A stretch of 64,000 nucleotides of DNA from Chitinophaga filiformis (GTDB taxonomy: Bacteria > Bacteroidota > Bacteroidia > Chitinophagales > Chitinophagaceae): positions 6,489,001-6,553,000 of the forward strand of contig NZ_CP095855.1 of the NCBI RefSeq assembly GCF_023100805.1, read 5' to 3'. The translations under genes were made by a program, and so were the position numbers. Shown here in pieces: positions 40,201-47,536 of the stretch (positions within the stretch are counted from its first letter, which is position 1; the number at the start of each line of letters is the position of its first letter). Below the pieces are notes generated by a model. The model had not been told where the DNA came from. It did not search any database and saw only the letters and a program-made list of their open reading frames with translations.

Positions 40201-41926
40201 TCCTGCAGCCGCTTACTATAAAGCAGGTGATGTTCTGAACTTCACTGTATCCTTCAGTGAAAACATCAATCTCAACACCACCGGTGGTGCTCCTTATCTT
40301 AATGTTGTCCTTGGCTCAGGTACTGTGAGAGCTGATTACACTGTTGCTACCGCAAACAGCCTGTCATTCAGCTACACAGTACAACAAGGGGATATGGATC
40401 TGGATGGCATCACTGTAGGTACGCTCAACTTAAATGGCAGCACCATTAAAGATGACGCTACGAATAATGCGATCCTCACACTGAACAATGTTGGTAATAC
40501 TTCCGGCGTGTTTGTTCACACAGGATCTCCATCCGTACAATTGTCTACCACTGCTGCAGCCCGCGTAAATGCGCCGTTCACAGTAACCGCTGTCTTCAAC
40601 GAAGCAGTAACTGGTCTGGCAGCAGGCGACTTCACCGTGACTAACGGTACCGCCAGCAACCTGCAGACAGCAAACAACATCACGTACACATTAACAGTAA
40701 CACCAGCCGCAGACGGTACTGTTACTATCCAGCTGCCAGCCGCGCAGGCACAGAACGTAGTGTCTAACGGCAATACAGCGTCCAACACGCTGACAGTTAC
40801 TTACGATGCAACTGCACCGGTTATCAATGGCGGTCTGTCATTCGATGTCCTGGAAAGAAGCGCTGTAGGCACACAGGTTGGAAAGGTAACCGCTACCGAC
40901 GCATCAGGCATCCTCCAGAACTGGATTATCACATCCGACGATTCCAACGGCGCCTTCTCAATAGATGCCAATGGTAACATCCAGGTGGCAGATCAGGCGA
41001 AACTGAACAGCAAGGTGAGCACCACCGTGACCCTGACTATCACTGTCAGCGACGGATTGAACACCAGCCTTGCCGTACCGGTAACTGTACAGGTGATCAT
41101 GGTGAACCAGGCACCGACCCTCGACGCGATAGATAACGTAACTATCTGTCCGGACGGTCAGGAACACACCATCCAGCTGTCAGGCGCTTCTGCGGTAGAA
41201 CCAGGCCAGACCTATGGCTTTACTATCATCACTGACAAGGCGGCCAGTTTCGATAAGCTGAGCGTGAGCGCAGCAGGTCTCGTCACTTACCAGCTGAAGA
41301 CAAGCGCAACCGGTACATCTACCGTAACTGTTACCATCAAGGATAACGGTGGTACAGCAAACGGTGGTACTGATACACTGCGCCGCTCCTTCAATATCGA
41401 AGTGGCAACCCTGGGCGCTGTAACTATCAGCAGCGATAAAGGCAACAGCGTTTCCAAAGGAGATATTGTACACCTCATCGCAACGGGTGGTACACACTAC
41501 CAGTGGGATAATGCTGATGGCATCATCAGTGGCCAGCAGAGTGCCGTACTGGAAGTAAGGCCAATGCAGAACACGACTTACCATGTTACCGCAAGCAACG
41601 ACGCAGGCTGTACCAATACTGCCGACTTCACAGTTACAGTAGTGGCAGACTTCAAGGTAGATGCGGTAAATCTCCTGACGCCAAATGGTGATGGTAAGAA
41701 CGATAAATGGGTGATCCGTAACCTGGATAGCTATCCTAACAATGAGGTGAAGATCTTCGACCGCGCAGGCCGTCTGGTATATACCCGCAGGAATTACAGC
41801 AATGACTGGGATGGTACTATGAATGGCAGCCCGCTGGCTGAAGGCACTTACTACTACATCTTAACGATCGAAGGTGGTGCTAAAACAGCGAAAGGTTATA
41901 TCACAATCATCAGGGACAGAAATTAA
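34202..41926 (+). CDS. Giant secreted adhesin-like repeat protein with T9SS type B sorting domain
   Basis: 2574 residues. Signal peptide ILLILFFMLAGHAGFAQ. Residues about 30-315 contain NHL/propeller-like repeats (SGNLFVV, LGDVFVT, HGNIFLTD). About 320-590 holds Ig-like domains. From about 590 to 2205 eight A-modules (starting VTSVAVPANKYY and variants) alternate with seven B-modules (starting VTLSTTAPALVNAPF and variants); the B-module between A5 and A6 is missing. About 2209-2310 resembles a cadherin-type domain. The last ~85 residues (LLTPNGDGKNDKW ... YYYILTIEGGAKTAKGYI) are the gliding-motility-associated type IX type B signal. It is probably anchored to or secreted at the cell surface through the PorP/SprF protein encoded next. 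Confidence 0.92.
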   Translation: MNDTFTRGISRILLILFFMLAGHAGFAQYTKTSLETGRSLYSAMAKDQSGNLFVVRANAAGTAYELVKYTNGTGSPTILYSNLQQDNGVPPIGLAINSLGDVFVTSLNSTDGWEIIKLPAPANNSPTVIHSGNYYSVLAIDPSNNLLSLEYDAGTNQYQVVRYPFGAEQLNGFVVWNGLPLPSGLSTTFPAGLVTDSHGNIFLTDFHENSGGRLIKLTAPGFGQTVLATNRGFTALAVDGSDNLYVNEATSTANVAQIVKYTDPTQTGQVLYNQLSYDVNAHPYGLVVMPNGNIFANSNGSAPEVVKLSPPNINVLSVVRAAANPTNATSVTYTVTFSGSAAGVTTSAFTLVPTGVSGASITSVTGSGTTYTVTVNTGTGSGTIGLNVNGTGISPVVANAPYTGAVYTVDKTAPTGSIVINSGAAYTNNVNVTLTLTGNDANPPLQMAFSLDGGAYTTDEAFATSKALTLPSTDGTRTVSMRLKDAAGNTVIYSDDIILDRVAPNTSFTAVPANPTVSTTANFTFTANEANCTFQAMLDGGPFNLVTSPVTYSGLSDGPHNVQIRAIDPAGNIDPTPDSYIWTIDATGPQITSVGVPANGYYRAGQTLDFKVRYNEAAYVTTAAGTPYINIIIGLDAKQVPYTGGTGTNELTFSYTVQSGEMDMDGITVNPLVQNNSGFIKDALGNDASTSLQNVDPTTQVRVNTSIPSVTLSTVTPMPTNAPFTVTATFSEAVSGLTVSDFNVVNTTVSNLSTSDNITYTVLMTPASDGTRTISLPANAAVNIGGNPNTASNTISYTYDATAPAVTSVAVPANKYHRAGETLDFTVNFSENIILNTTGGTPSLGLTIGATPVSATYTGTSGSNALTFSYTVVNGDMDMDGITVNALTLNGATIRDAATNNANLTLNSVAPTTGVLVNTAHPSVAITSAAAAIVNAPFTATITFSEAVSNFVIGDITTSNASLSSLSTSDNITYTVLVTPATDGTVTLNIAADVAENVAANGNSASNTLSRIYDVAPPSVTAVDVPANGFYKAGNTLDFTVHFSENITLNTTGGNPSLSLIIGSSTVNATYTGTSGSDALNFSYTVVNGDMDMNGIQVSALLLNGSTIKDVANNNAVLTLNGVPGTAGIFVNTQHPSVTLTTTAPALVNAPFTVTATFSEAVTGFDPADFTVTNATVGSPTTINSSTYTVVVTPTADGPVSISLPADAVVNIGDNGNTASNTINKTYDGTVPTVTAVAVPPNGYYKAGTTLDFIVRFSENITLSNAGGAPSLRLTIGSAIVDANYMGLNGTDGLNFSYTVQTGDMDMDGIVINSLVLSGATIKDDAANDADLTLNNVGNTAMVRVNTTNPTVNLSTIRTSPTNIPFSVSVTFSEAVTGLDLTDFIVTNGTISNLATSDNTYYTLQFQPTSDGPVSISLPADAAVNIGDNGNRASNTLTLVYDATAPTVTSVAVPANKYYVAGEVLNFTVNFSENIALNTTGGTPSLGLTIGATTVQATYTGTSGSNALVFAYTVANGDLDADGITVNALTLNGATIKDAANNNANLTLNNVAPTTGVLVDGTIPVVTSVTVPADDYYNAGAILNFTVRFNENVIVNTTGGMPTLALNIGGTVVNAAYTGANGTDGLNFSYTVQNGEMDMDGIQVTALNLAGSTIKDVATNNADLTLQNVGNTSLVRVNTTHPTVTISTTAAPNTNTWFAVDITFSEDVTGFTASDVAITNGIAGAFTVLSNAHYIVSVVPAADGAVIVNIPADVAQNIGHNGNTASNTININYDITKPAVASVTVPADKYYNAGQVLNFTVKFDEDVNLNIPPAADPYLTLTIGAATVNATYTGASSARELNFSYTVVNGDQDMDGITVGTLVLNGSTIKDAATNDADLTLNNIGNTTQVRVNTTNPGVVLSSTANALINAPFTVTATFSEAVTVLTASDFSVTNGTVSGVSSADNITYTLTVTPTADGAVSIQLPANAVVNIGGNSNTPSNTLTFTYDATAPVVNAVSVPAAAYYKAGDVLNFTVSFSENINLNTTGGAPYLNVVLGSGTVRADYTVATANSLSFSYTVQQGDMDLDGITVGTLNLNGSTIKDDATNNAILTLNNVGNTSGVFVHTGSPSVQLSTTAAARVNAPFTVTAVFNEAVTGLAAGDFTVTNGTASNLQTANNITYTLTVTPAADGTVTIQLPAAQAQNVVSNGNTASNTLTVTYDATAPVINGGLSFDVLERSAVGTQVGKVTATDASGILQNWIITSDDSNGAFSIDANGNIQVADQAKLNSKVSTTVTLTITVSDGLNTSLAVPVTVQVIMVNQAPTLDAIDNVTICPDGQEHTIQLSGASAVEPGQTYGFTIITDKAASFDKLSVSAAGLVTYQLKTSATGTSTVTVTIKDNGGTANGGTDTLRRSFNIEVATLGAVTISSDKGNSVSKGDIVHLIATGGTHYQWDNADGIISGQQSAVLEVRPMQNTTYHVTASNDAGCTNTADFTVTVVADFKVDAVNLLTPNGDGKNDKWVIRNLDSYPNNEVKIFDRAGRLVYTRRNYSNDWDGTMNGSPLAEGTYYYILTIEGGAKTAKGYITIIRDRN
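35970..40830 (+). repeat. Eight tandem A/B module repeats within the giant adhesin
   Basis: Protein-level repeat. Each A-module is about 110-120 residues (AGETLDFTVNFSENI ... DMDGITVNALTLNG ... NNANLTLN) and each B-module about 85 residues (FSEAVTGL ... DGPVSISLPADAVVNIG). The DNA copies are diverged and not exact. One B-module is missing between copies 5 and 6. Confidence 0.8.
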
Positions 41927-41946
41927 TCCGGTAACAACTATTTATT

Positions 41947-42870
41947 ATGAGCTACAAACTAAATATACGTGCGTTCATTGTCAGCAGCCTTTTATTGGCT
42001 GCTGGCATTAACAACCAGGCCAGTGCCCAGTCGCTCAGTAATGCGAAGGCCTTACTGGAGCCATCCGGCACCCAGTACTTCCAGAACCAGTACCTGGCAA
42101 ACCCTGCCATGGCGGGGTTTGAAAAAGGGCTGCACCTGAATGCCGCCTACCGCAATCAGTGGAATGGCATCGAGGGAGCTCCCATCACAAAGTTCTTCTC
42201 TGCCGACTATGCCGTAGGAAACAGGGTAGGTACAGGCGTACACATCTTCAACGATGTGGCGGGCCTCATCAACAGGACCCGTGTTGCCCTCACTTACGCC
42301 TATCACCTCCCGCTGACCAATCCTGATCAGCAGCTGCACTTCGGTCTGTCGCTGGCATGGAACGTACAACGCATCGATTATAAAAATCTGAACGGTGATC
42401 CCAACGACCCTTCTGTAGGTGCATTCAACCGCCGGGATAATTATTTCGAAGCAGAGTACGGTATGGCTTACACAGACAAGAACCTGAGCATACAGGCCTC
42501 CCTGCCCAATGTCAGAAGTCTCTTCACCGGAGACGATAAAGAGGCAGATGGCGGTGGCATCTTCTTTACGGCCGCCTCCTACAGGTTCGCCATCAATGAA
42601 GCGATCACTTCCATAGAGCCGAAGATCTGTTATCGTGGCGTACGTGGTTTCGACAATATTCTGGATGCAGGCGTCAATGTCTCTATCCTGGATGATGTGG
42701 CCAACGTAATGGCCATGTACCATACCACTAAAAGTGTAACAGCCGGTATTGGTGTGAACATCCTGAAAACGGTAGGCATACAGGCAATGTATACCACCCA
42801 GACGGGAGGCATCAAGACCTATGTTGACGGCACCTACGAAATAGGCGCTACCGTGCACCTTTTCAGATAG
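41947..42870 (+). CDS. PorP/SprF-type outer-membrane protein
   Basis: 307 residues. Signal peptide FIVSSLLLAAGINNQASAQ, then QYFQNQYLANPAMAGFEKGLHLNAAYRNQW, the usual PorP/SprF beginning, and a beta-barrel-like rest with many aromatic ends, closing with VDGTYEIGATVHLFR. Family members are found next to T9SS type B substrates and are needed to attach or deliver them. It lies 20 bp after the adhesin gene. Confidence 0.95.
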   Translation: MSYKLNIRAFIVSSLLLAAGINNQASAQSLSNAKALLEPSGTQYFQNQYLANPAMAGFEKGLHLNAAYRNQWNGIEGAPITKFFSADYAVGNRVGTGVHIFNDVAGLINRTRVALTYAYHLPLTNPDQQLHFGLSLAWNVQRIDYKNLNGDPNDPSVGAFNRRDNYFEAEYGMAYTDKNLSIQASLPNVRSLFTGDDKEADGGGIFFTAASYRFAINEAITSIEPKICYRGVRGFDNILDAGVNVSILDDVANVMAMYHTTKSVTAGIGVNILKTVGIQAMYTTQTGGIKTYVDGTYEIGATVHLFR

Positions 42871-42891
42871 TAAGATTGAATAAAAAGTGAG

Positions 42892-42926
42892 CGCCTGTCC
42901 GGTCGTACCGGGCAGGCGTTTTTTTG
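42892..42926 (+). terminator. Terminator of the surface operon
   Basis: CGCCTG plus CCGG pairs with CCGG plus CAGGCG around TCGTA, followed by seven T. It ends the operon started at 31.05 kb. Confidence 0.9.
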
Positions 42927-43118
42927 TGACCATGATCATCCGGCCAGATTTATAAAAAAATCTTAATTTTAGGCCGGTGAATTTGAAAAACTATACCTTT
43001 TCTGAAATATTTTCGCCAATTTGTACGGATTATCAGGTAATTAGTATGCGAACACTGTAGGGGGGAACTCCCGGGGAATGCTATGAAACCTTTTCAACAA
43101 AGATTTACACTGTAAAAT

Positions 43119-44099
43119 ATGAGTAACAAACCGACTGACTTCACGTGGAGTACTGAGCCGAACCCACATCATGTTAGAGTAAGGCAGATCCTGAAACAAC
43201 ATCCTGAGGTAAAGGAACTTATAGGGAAAAACCCCTATACGATTTTTATGATCATCGGCCTGGTGGCGGCACAGGTTGGTCTCTCTTACTGGTTACGCGA
43301 CGCCTCCTGGTGGCTGATCTTCCTGGTGGCCTACGGCGTTGGCGCTTTCATCAGCCATGCCTTGTGGGTAATGATCCATGAAACTGCCCACGGCCTTATT
43401 TTCAGAGGAAAAGCACCGAACTTGTTCGCCGGTATGATCGCAAACTGGCCTCATATATTCCCCAGTTCAGTTTCCTTCCAGCGTTATCACCTGAAGCACC
43501 ATGCCCACCAGGGAGAGCACGAACTGGATGCCGACCTGCCGGATTTCTGGGAGGCTGCGCTGGTAAGCAACAACCCAATTAAAAAAATGCTGTGGTTCCT
43601 GTTCTTCCCCGTTTTCCAGATCTGCCGTACAGCCAGGCTGAACATTTCCCTGCTGGACCGCTGGATCGTGGTGAACTGGATCGTACAGATCGCTTTCGAC
43701 GTGGCCATCGTCGCTTTCTTCGGACCTAAAGCCCTGCTTTATATGCTGATCAGTTTCTTCTTCTCTGTGGGCCTCCACCCGTTGGGCGCCCGCTGGATCC
43801 AGGAACACTACCTGACCCTGGACCCCATCCAGGAAACTTACAGCTATTATGGCCCGCTGAACACCGTAGCCTTCAACGTGGGATACCACAACGAACACCA
43901 CGATTTTCCATCCATTCCATGGAATAAATTACCACAGATCAAAAGTAAGGCGCCTGCTTTCTACGACACTTTGCTGTCGCACGCGTCCTGGACCAAATTG
44001 TTCTTCAAGTTCATTTTTGATCCGAAATTGTCACTTTACTCCCGTGTATTAAGAAAGGAAAAAGTGAAAATTGCGAAGGAAGAGGCAGCAGCAGCTTAA
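43119..44099 (+). CDS. Fatty acid desaturase resembling sphingolipid delta-4 desaturase (DEGS-like)
   Basis: 326 residues. Three His boxes: HETAH at 87-91, HLKHH at 124-128, HNEHH at 257-261. Membrane helices are at about 40-60, 65-84, 155-172 and 185-215. The N-terminus (TDFTWSTEPNPHHVRVRQIL, with HPEVKELIG) and the segment ETYSYYGPLN followed by FNVGYHNEHHDFP match, from memory, the eukaryotic dihydroceramide delta-4 desaturase DEGS1 almost residue for residue. It is therefore probably a sphingoid-lipid rather than a phospholipid acyl desaturase. Sphingolipids are known in this bacterial group. Single gene with own terminator. Confidence 0.88.
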   Translation: MSNKPTDFTWSTEPNPHHVRVRQILKQHPEVKELIGKNPYTIFMIIGLVAAQVGLSYWLRDASWWLIFLVAYGVGAFISHALWVMIHETAHGLIFRGKAPNLFAGMIANWPHIFPSSVSFQRYHLKHHAHQGEHELDADLPDFWEAALVSNNPIKKMLWFLFFPVFQICRTARLNISLLDRWIVVNWIVQIAFDVAIVAFFGPKALLYMLISFFFSVGLHPLGARWIQEHYLTLDPIQETYSYYGPLNTVAFNVGYHNEHHDFPSIPWNKLPQIKSKAPAFYDTLLSHASWTKLFFKFIFDPKLSLYSRVLRKEKVKIAKEEAAAA

Positions 44100-44121
44100 A
44101 AATGATTGCCTTTATACAGGA

Positions 44122-44153
44122 AAAGGACGGCCTTAACAGGCCGTCCTTTTTTA
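44122..44153 (+). terminator. Terminator of desaturase gene
   Basis: AAGGACGGCC pairs with GGCCGTCCTT, followed by T-run; 23 bases after the stop. Confidence 0.9.
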
Positions 44154-44178
44154 TTCGGGCGACTAAATATTTTTCATT

Positions 44179-44312
44179 CCCCGGATTATCAACCCGAACG
44201 TGCATACCGGTTCCCCGGGGTTATCATTCGAACGTACATACACATTTCCCGGGTTATCACCCGAACGTACATACACGTTCCCCGGGTTATCACCCGAACG
44301 TACACACACGTT
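44179..44312. repeat. Short tandem repeat, 33-34 bp unit, about four copies
   Basis: Units start at 44179, 44213, 44247 and 44280, each CCCCGGGTTATCACCCGAAC-like followed by a GTACATACACGTT-like tail. No coding function; frames through it encode only repeated HTRSPG-type peptides. Confidence 0.9.
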
Positions 44313-44382
44313 CCCCGGGTTATCACCCGGGGCTACAAACACTAGGACTCCTGACGGAGTCCTATTATGTTTTGTTGATTGC
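44313..44382. repeat. Inverted copy of the 77-bp palindromic element, variant hairpin
   Basis: This 70-bp piece is the reverse complement form of the unit at 44424-44860 (it includes CTACAAACAC and TATTATGTTTTGTTG). In place of the AACCCC/GGGGTT hairpin it has AGGACTCC/GGAGTCCT, so both arms changed together. Confidence 0.8.
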
Positions 44383-44423
44383 GGATTGTATGGGATTTGA
44401 TCACGGCGATGATTTGTGTTTAT

Positions 44424-44862
44424 ACCGGGGTGACAACCCCGGGAACCAGGCAACCAACAAAACATAATACAACCCCGTTAGGGGTTGCCGTGTTTGTAGC
44501 CCGGGGTGACAACCCCGGGAAACCCGGTATGCAACAAAACGTAATACAACCCCGTTAGGGGTTGCCGTGTTTGTAGCCCGGGGTGACAACCCCGGGAACC
44601 CGGCAACCAACAAAACATAATACAACCCCGTCAGGGGTTGCCGTGTTTGTAGCCCGGGGTGACAACCCCGGGAAACCCGGTATGCAACAAAACGTAATAC
44701 AACCCCGTTAGGGGTTGCCGTGTTTGTAGCCCGGGGTGACAACCCCGGGAAACCAGGCAACCAACAAAACATAATACAACCCCGTTAGAGGTTGCCATGT
44801 TTGTAGCCCGGGGTGACAACCCCGGGAACCAGGCAATCAACAAAACATAATACAACCCCGGA
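44424..44862. repeat. Tandem 76-77 bp palindromic repeat, about 5.5 copies
   Basis: Copies begin at 44424, 44500, 44577, 44653, 44730 and 44807 (the last is partial). Each has two palindromes: CCCGGGG-TGACAA-CCCCGGG and AACCCC-GTTA-GGGGTT. Two spacer variants alternate (CAACCAACAAAACATAATAC and TATGCAACAAAACGTAATAC). This structure is that of REP/BIME elements mobilised by RAYT transposases in other bacteria; no transposase is seen in the window. The array runs to the stop codon of the next gene. Confidence 0.9.
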
Positions 44863-44869
44863 AACCCGA

Positions 44870-46822
44870 TTACAACGGCCGTATCACAAACGTATGCCGC
44901 CCGTTACTCACCCCCTCCTTACGCTGCAACAACAAGCGCGTGATCTGCCGGTGAGACCAGTTATCTGCCAGTCGTTTTTCATCGGGCGCGTCGCAATCTA
45001 TTTGTGCCTTTTTCACATTCCAGGTATCCGCATCATATTCCAGCAACACAGGCCGTTCTCCGGGTATATTGAACCGGATAGCGCCTCGTTGTAACTCTAC
45101 GGGGCAAACCGTCATGAAGGTCTGTGTCAGCGTTGCAGCAGGTGCATTCAGCACAAAATCATCCGTAATACTTACCCTGTTCTGCTGCCGGTCCATTTTC
45201 ACGTCCCGTTTCCACTGGCTGACACCAGCCTCGGGGGCATAGGCGCCGGCAATATCCATATGCAGGGTAACATTATTACCGTCTTTCAGGTATTGCACTT
45301 CCCTGGCGCCGAATTTCCTGCCGGCGCTTTGCTGCACGCCGTTGATGGTAGGGAGGTTATGATAAGCGGAGCTATTATACCAGAGCTGGTACCGCTCTTT
45401 AGAGAAGGTTTTTGCCGTGTAGGTGCCCAGCCCTACATCGATAATGACCGGCTGCCCTGCCGCATAAACGATAAAGTCGCCTACGTCGTTATGATTATGG
45501 CTCTCGCCATTATGCCCGCCATGAGCAGCTACAAATAATCCTTTATCTGTCCTGGCCGCCATCAGCTGGATGCTTTCCAGCCAGACATCCGGAATAGCAG
45601 GCGCCTGCCCTTTGCTCATACTGCAATCTATCCAGGACTGCATATTGAAAAGCATCCTGGGTTTGGCAAAATCGCCGGAAATAGGCGTACGTACGGGGTA
45701 TTGATGAAAAGCCCAGGCGCCGAAGCTTGTCAGCACAGTATCCCGCAGGGCTTTTCCCATACGGTACAACAGGAGGCCGTCGGTACTGATCACGGGCGAG
45801 GCATCTGCAACGTTGATATAATAACTGCCGGCGATATACATTTTGTAGATGTAAGCTGCCATGTTCGTTATAATCGGCGCATTGTAGATGTTCAGTTTAC
45901 CGCCCGTGGCGCTTTCGAGGATGGTTAAGGCATCGAACACCCTGCCGGTGGCGCCCGACCAGTAAACAGGGCCTTCATCTATAGCGCCATCATCTCCGAT
46001 GAAATTAATATAGTGATCCAGCAGGTGCATGGCATGCTGCAATTCATTGATCCGCCGCTCAGGATCTTTTTCAAGTAAAAGCAGGCTTACCATCCAGTTG
46101 CTGATCACCCATGGATTCCAGTTGTTAATGGGATATTCCTTCGTACCCTTCTTCAGATAAAAATATCTGTCGCTGTCCTTCTCCAGCGACACCAGCATTC
46201 TCCTGTTCACCTCATAGTAAATACGTTTACGCAACAATACGGAATAAGCGTCCAGTTGCTTACCCAGCAGGTAATCGGTCAGCGCAAGTACAGCAGCGGT
46301 TTCACTTACAAAAAGGTCCACAGCAGGGTCTTCGACATCGGCCAGGTTAATGCCTGCTTTCTGCAGGTAAAGATGTCCTGGTGTGCCCCAGTAGCTTTCC
46401 TCGCATAAAGACCAGATGCCATTTATGATGGCATTAAGAAAACGTCCTTTCTGTTCTATAGATTCAGCTACCGCCATTGTAAATAGCTGGTCCCGCTTTC
46501 TGAAAGAAATTTCCTCGTAATGTGAGCGATCGCCATTCTGCTGGTATTCCATCATCATGGTGGCGGGAATGGCCACAAAGGGGATCTTCTGGTATACTTC
46601 TGCCTGCCTGATAATACTCTGACGGACGGAATCAGGCAACACCTTCTGCCATTCTGCAGCGCTTGTGGGGAAAGGATGCCACTGGGCCTTGGGTAACAGG
46701 GCATCAGCAATCTCCTGACGGGAGAATTTGCTTAACAGGTTGCGGGGCGTCTGTGCTGTTGTCTGAACAGATATCATATGCAATGACATCAGCAGTAACA
46801 GGGATGAAATGAAATTTGTCAT
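44870..46822 (-). CDS. Secreted heparinase II/III-family polysaccharide lyase-like protein
   Basis: 650 residues from the ATG at 46822; an upstream in-frame TTG is not preferred. Signal peptide ISSLLLLMSLHMISVQTTAQ. The N-terminal (alpha/alpha) toroid domain covers about 25-360; AHGGHNGESHNHNDVGDFIVYAAG in the middle is the heparinase II/III motif with a conserved His/Asn cluster. The C-terminal beta-sandwich follows (VSITDDFVLNAPAATLTQTFMT). The enzyme likely cleaves a uronic-acid polysaccharide by beta-elimination. No carbohydrate cluster is adjacent. Confidence 0.9.
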   Translation of the reverse strand: MTNFISSLLLLMSLHMISVQTTAQTPRNLLSKFSRQEIADALLPKAQWHPFPTSAAEWQKVLPDSVRQSIIRQAEVYQKIPFVAIPATMMMEYQQNGDRSHYEEISFRKRDQLFTMAVAESIEQKGRFLNAIINGIWSLCEESYWGTPGHLYLQKAGINLADVEDPAVDLFVSETAAVLALTDYLLGKQLDAYSVLLRKRIYYEVNRRMLVSLEKDSDRYFYLKKGTKEYPINNWNPWVISNWMVSLLLLEKDPERRINELQHAMHLLDHYINFIGDDGAIDEGPVYWSGATGRVFDALTILESATGGKLNIYNAPIITNMAAYIYKMYIAGSYYINVADASPVISTDGLLLYRMGKALRDTVLTSFGAWAFHQYPVRTPISGDFAKPRMLFNMQSWIDCSMSKGQAPAIPDVWLESIQLMAARTDKGLFVAAHGGHNGESHNHNDVGDFIVYAAGQPVIIDVGLGTYTAKTFSKERYQLWYNSSAYHNLPTINGVQQSAGRKFGAREVQYLKDGNNVTLHMDIAGAYAPEAGVSQWKRDVKMDRQQNRVSITDDFVLNAPAATLTQTFMTVCPVELQRGAIRFNIPGERPVLLEYDADTWNVKKAQIDCDAPDEKRLADNWSHRQITRLLLQRKEGVSNGRHTFVIRPL

Positions 46823-46915
46823 TACTAATGATTCACTTATCAACAGGTCATCCTTCCTTACCGACAGGAATCGCCTGTTGACCGATTCGAAAAAAAGTGG
46901 AGCCTTCCACGCTGA

Positions 46916-46923
46916 TACCTTTG
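46916..46923 (+). promoter_or_regulatory. -7 box before small exported protein gene
   Basis: TACCTTTG matches TAnnTTTG, 35 bases before the ATG at 46958. The -33 region is not convincing. Confidence 0.5.
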
Positions 46924-46957
46924 TATCACATTCTCAAAAACACTAAACAAATGAGTC

Positions 46958-47494
46958 ATGAAAAAGATCTTTTTTGCAGCGGGCGTATTGCTGATGTCAG
47001 TTAACATCGCATTTGCACATACTCAGGACGAAGGTAAAAAAACAAAAGCGGAGAGAAAGGAAATACGCAGGGAAAACAAAGATGAGGTGAGCATTTTTAC
47101 GAGGAACCAGTTCTATCAGGATTTCCCCGAAGCAACCAATATACGCTTCGAGAAGACAAACTATTTCGACGAAGTGGCTTTTACCCTGGGTCAAAAAGAC
47201 ATGAGGGCTTACTATGATGTTCGCAGTAACCTCGTAGGCACAACGGAAACAAAGGCATTAGCTGATCTCCCTGAAAACGCACAGCGTACCATTCAGAAAA
47301 AATACGGCGACTTCAATGTAGAAAGAGTATTCCTGTACGATGACAACGAAGCCAATGAAACGGATATGACATTGTTTGATATGGCATTTGATGACGCCGA
47401 TAACTATTTCGTAGAACTAAGAAAGAACAGTGAAGTAATGATTGTTAAGGTTGATATGGCTGGGAATGTTTCATTCTTCAAGTCCATTCAGTGA
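46958..47494 (+). CDS. Secreted hypothetical protein, PepSY/DUF2874-like
   Basis: 178 residues. Signal peptide (FFAAGVLLMSVNIAFA), then a charged Lys/Glu stretch (KKTKAERKEIRRENKDE). The remainder is a small alpha/beta domain with DFPEATNIRFEKTNYFDEVAFTLG and a second similar segment, weakly resembling PepSY-type BLIP-like repeats. Function unknown. Confidence 0.75.
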   Translation: MKKIFFAAGVLLMSVNIAFAHTQDEGKKTKAERKEIRRENKDEVSIFTRNQFYQDFPEATNIRFEKTNYFDEVAFTLGQKDMRAYYDVRSNLVGTTETKALADLPENAQRTIQKKYGDFNVERVFLYDDNEANETDMTLFDMAFDDADNYFVELRKNSEVMIVKVDMAGNVSFFKSIQ

Positions 47495-47500
47495 TGAATG

Positions 47501-47534
47501 AAAAAGGCGTTCAACCGAATGAACGCCTTTTTTT
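47501..47534. terminator. Bidirectional terminator between convergent genes
   Basis: AAAAAGGCGTTCA pairs with TGAACGCCTTTTT around a short loop. Confidence 0.9.
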
Positions 47535-47536
47535 AT

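Noticed and set aside
42052..42939. Long minus-strand frame opposite the PorP/SprF gene
   Set aside because: The plus-strand gene has signal peptide and family motifs; the antisense frame has none and is a shadow of GC-rich codon use.
44102..44855. Several open frames with repeated peptide units (FPGLSPERTYT, GYHPNVHTRS and others)
   Set aside because: They are readings of the DNA palindromic/tandem repeats in many frames on both strands; no start or codon bias supports a protein.
44179..44860. Possible CRISPR array in the repeat region
   Set aside because: Units are directly adjacent or have near-identical spacers, hold two palindromes each and have no unique spacers or cas genes.
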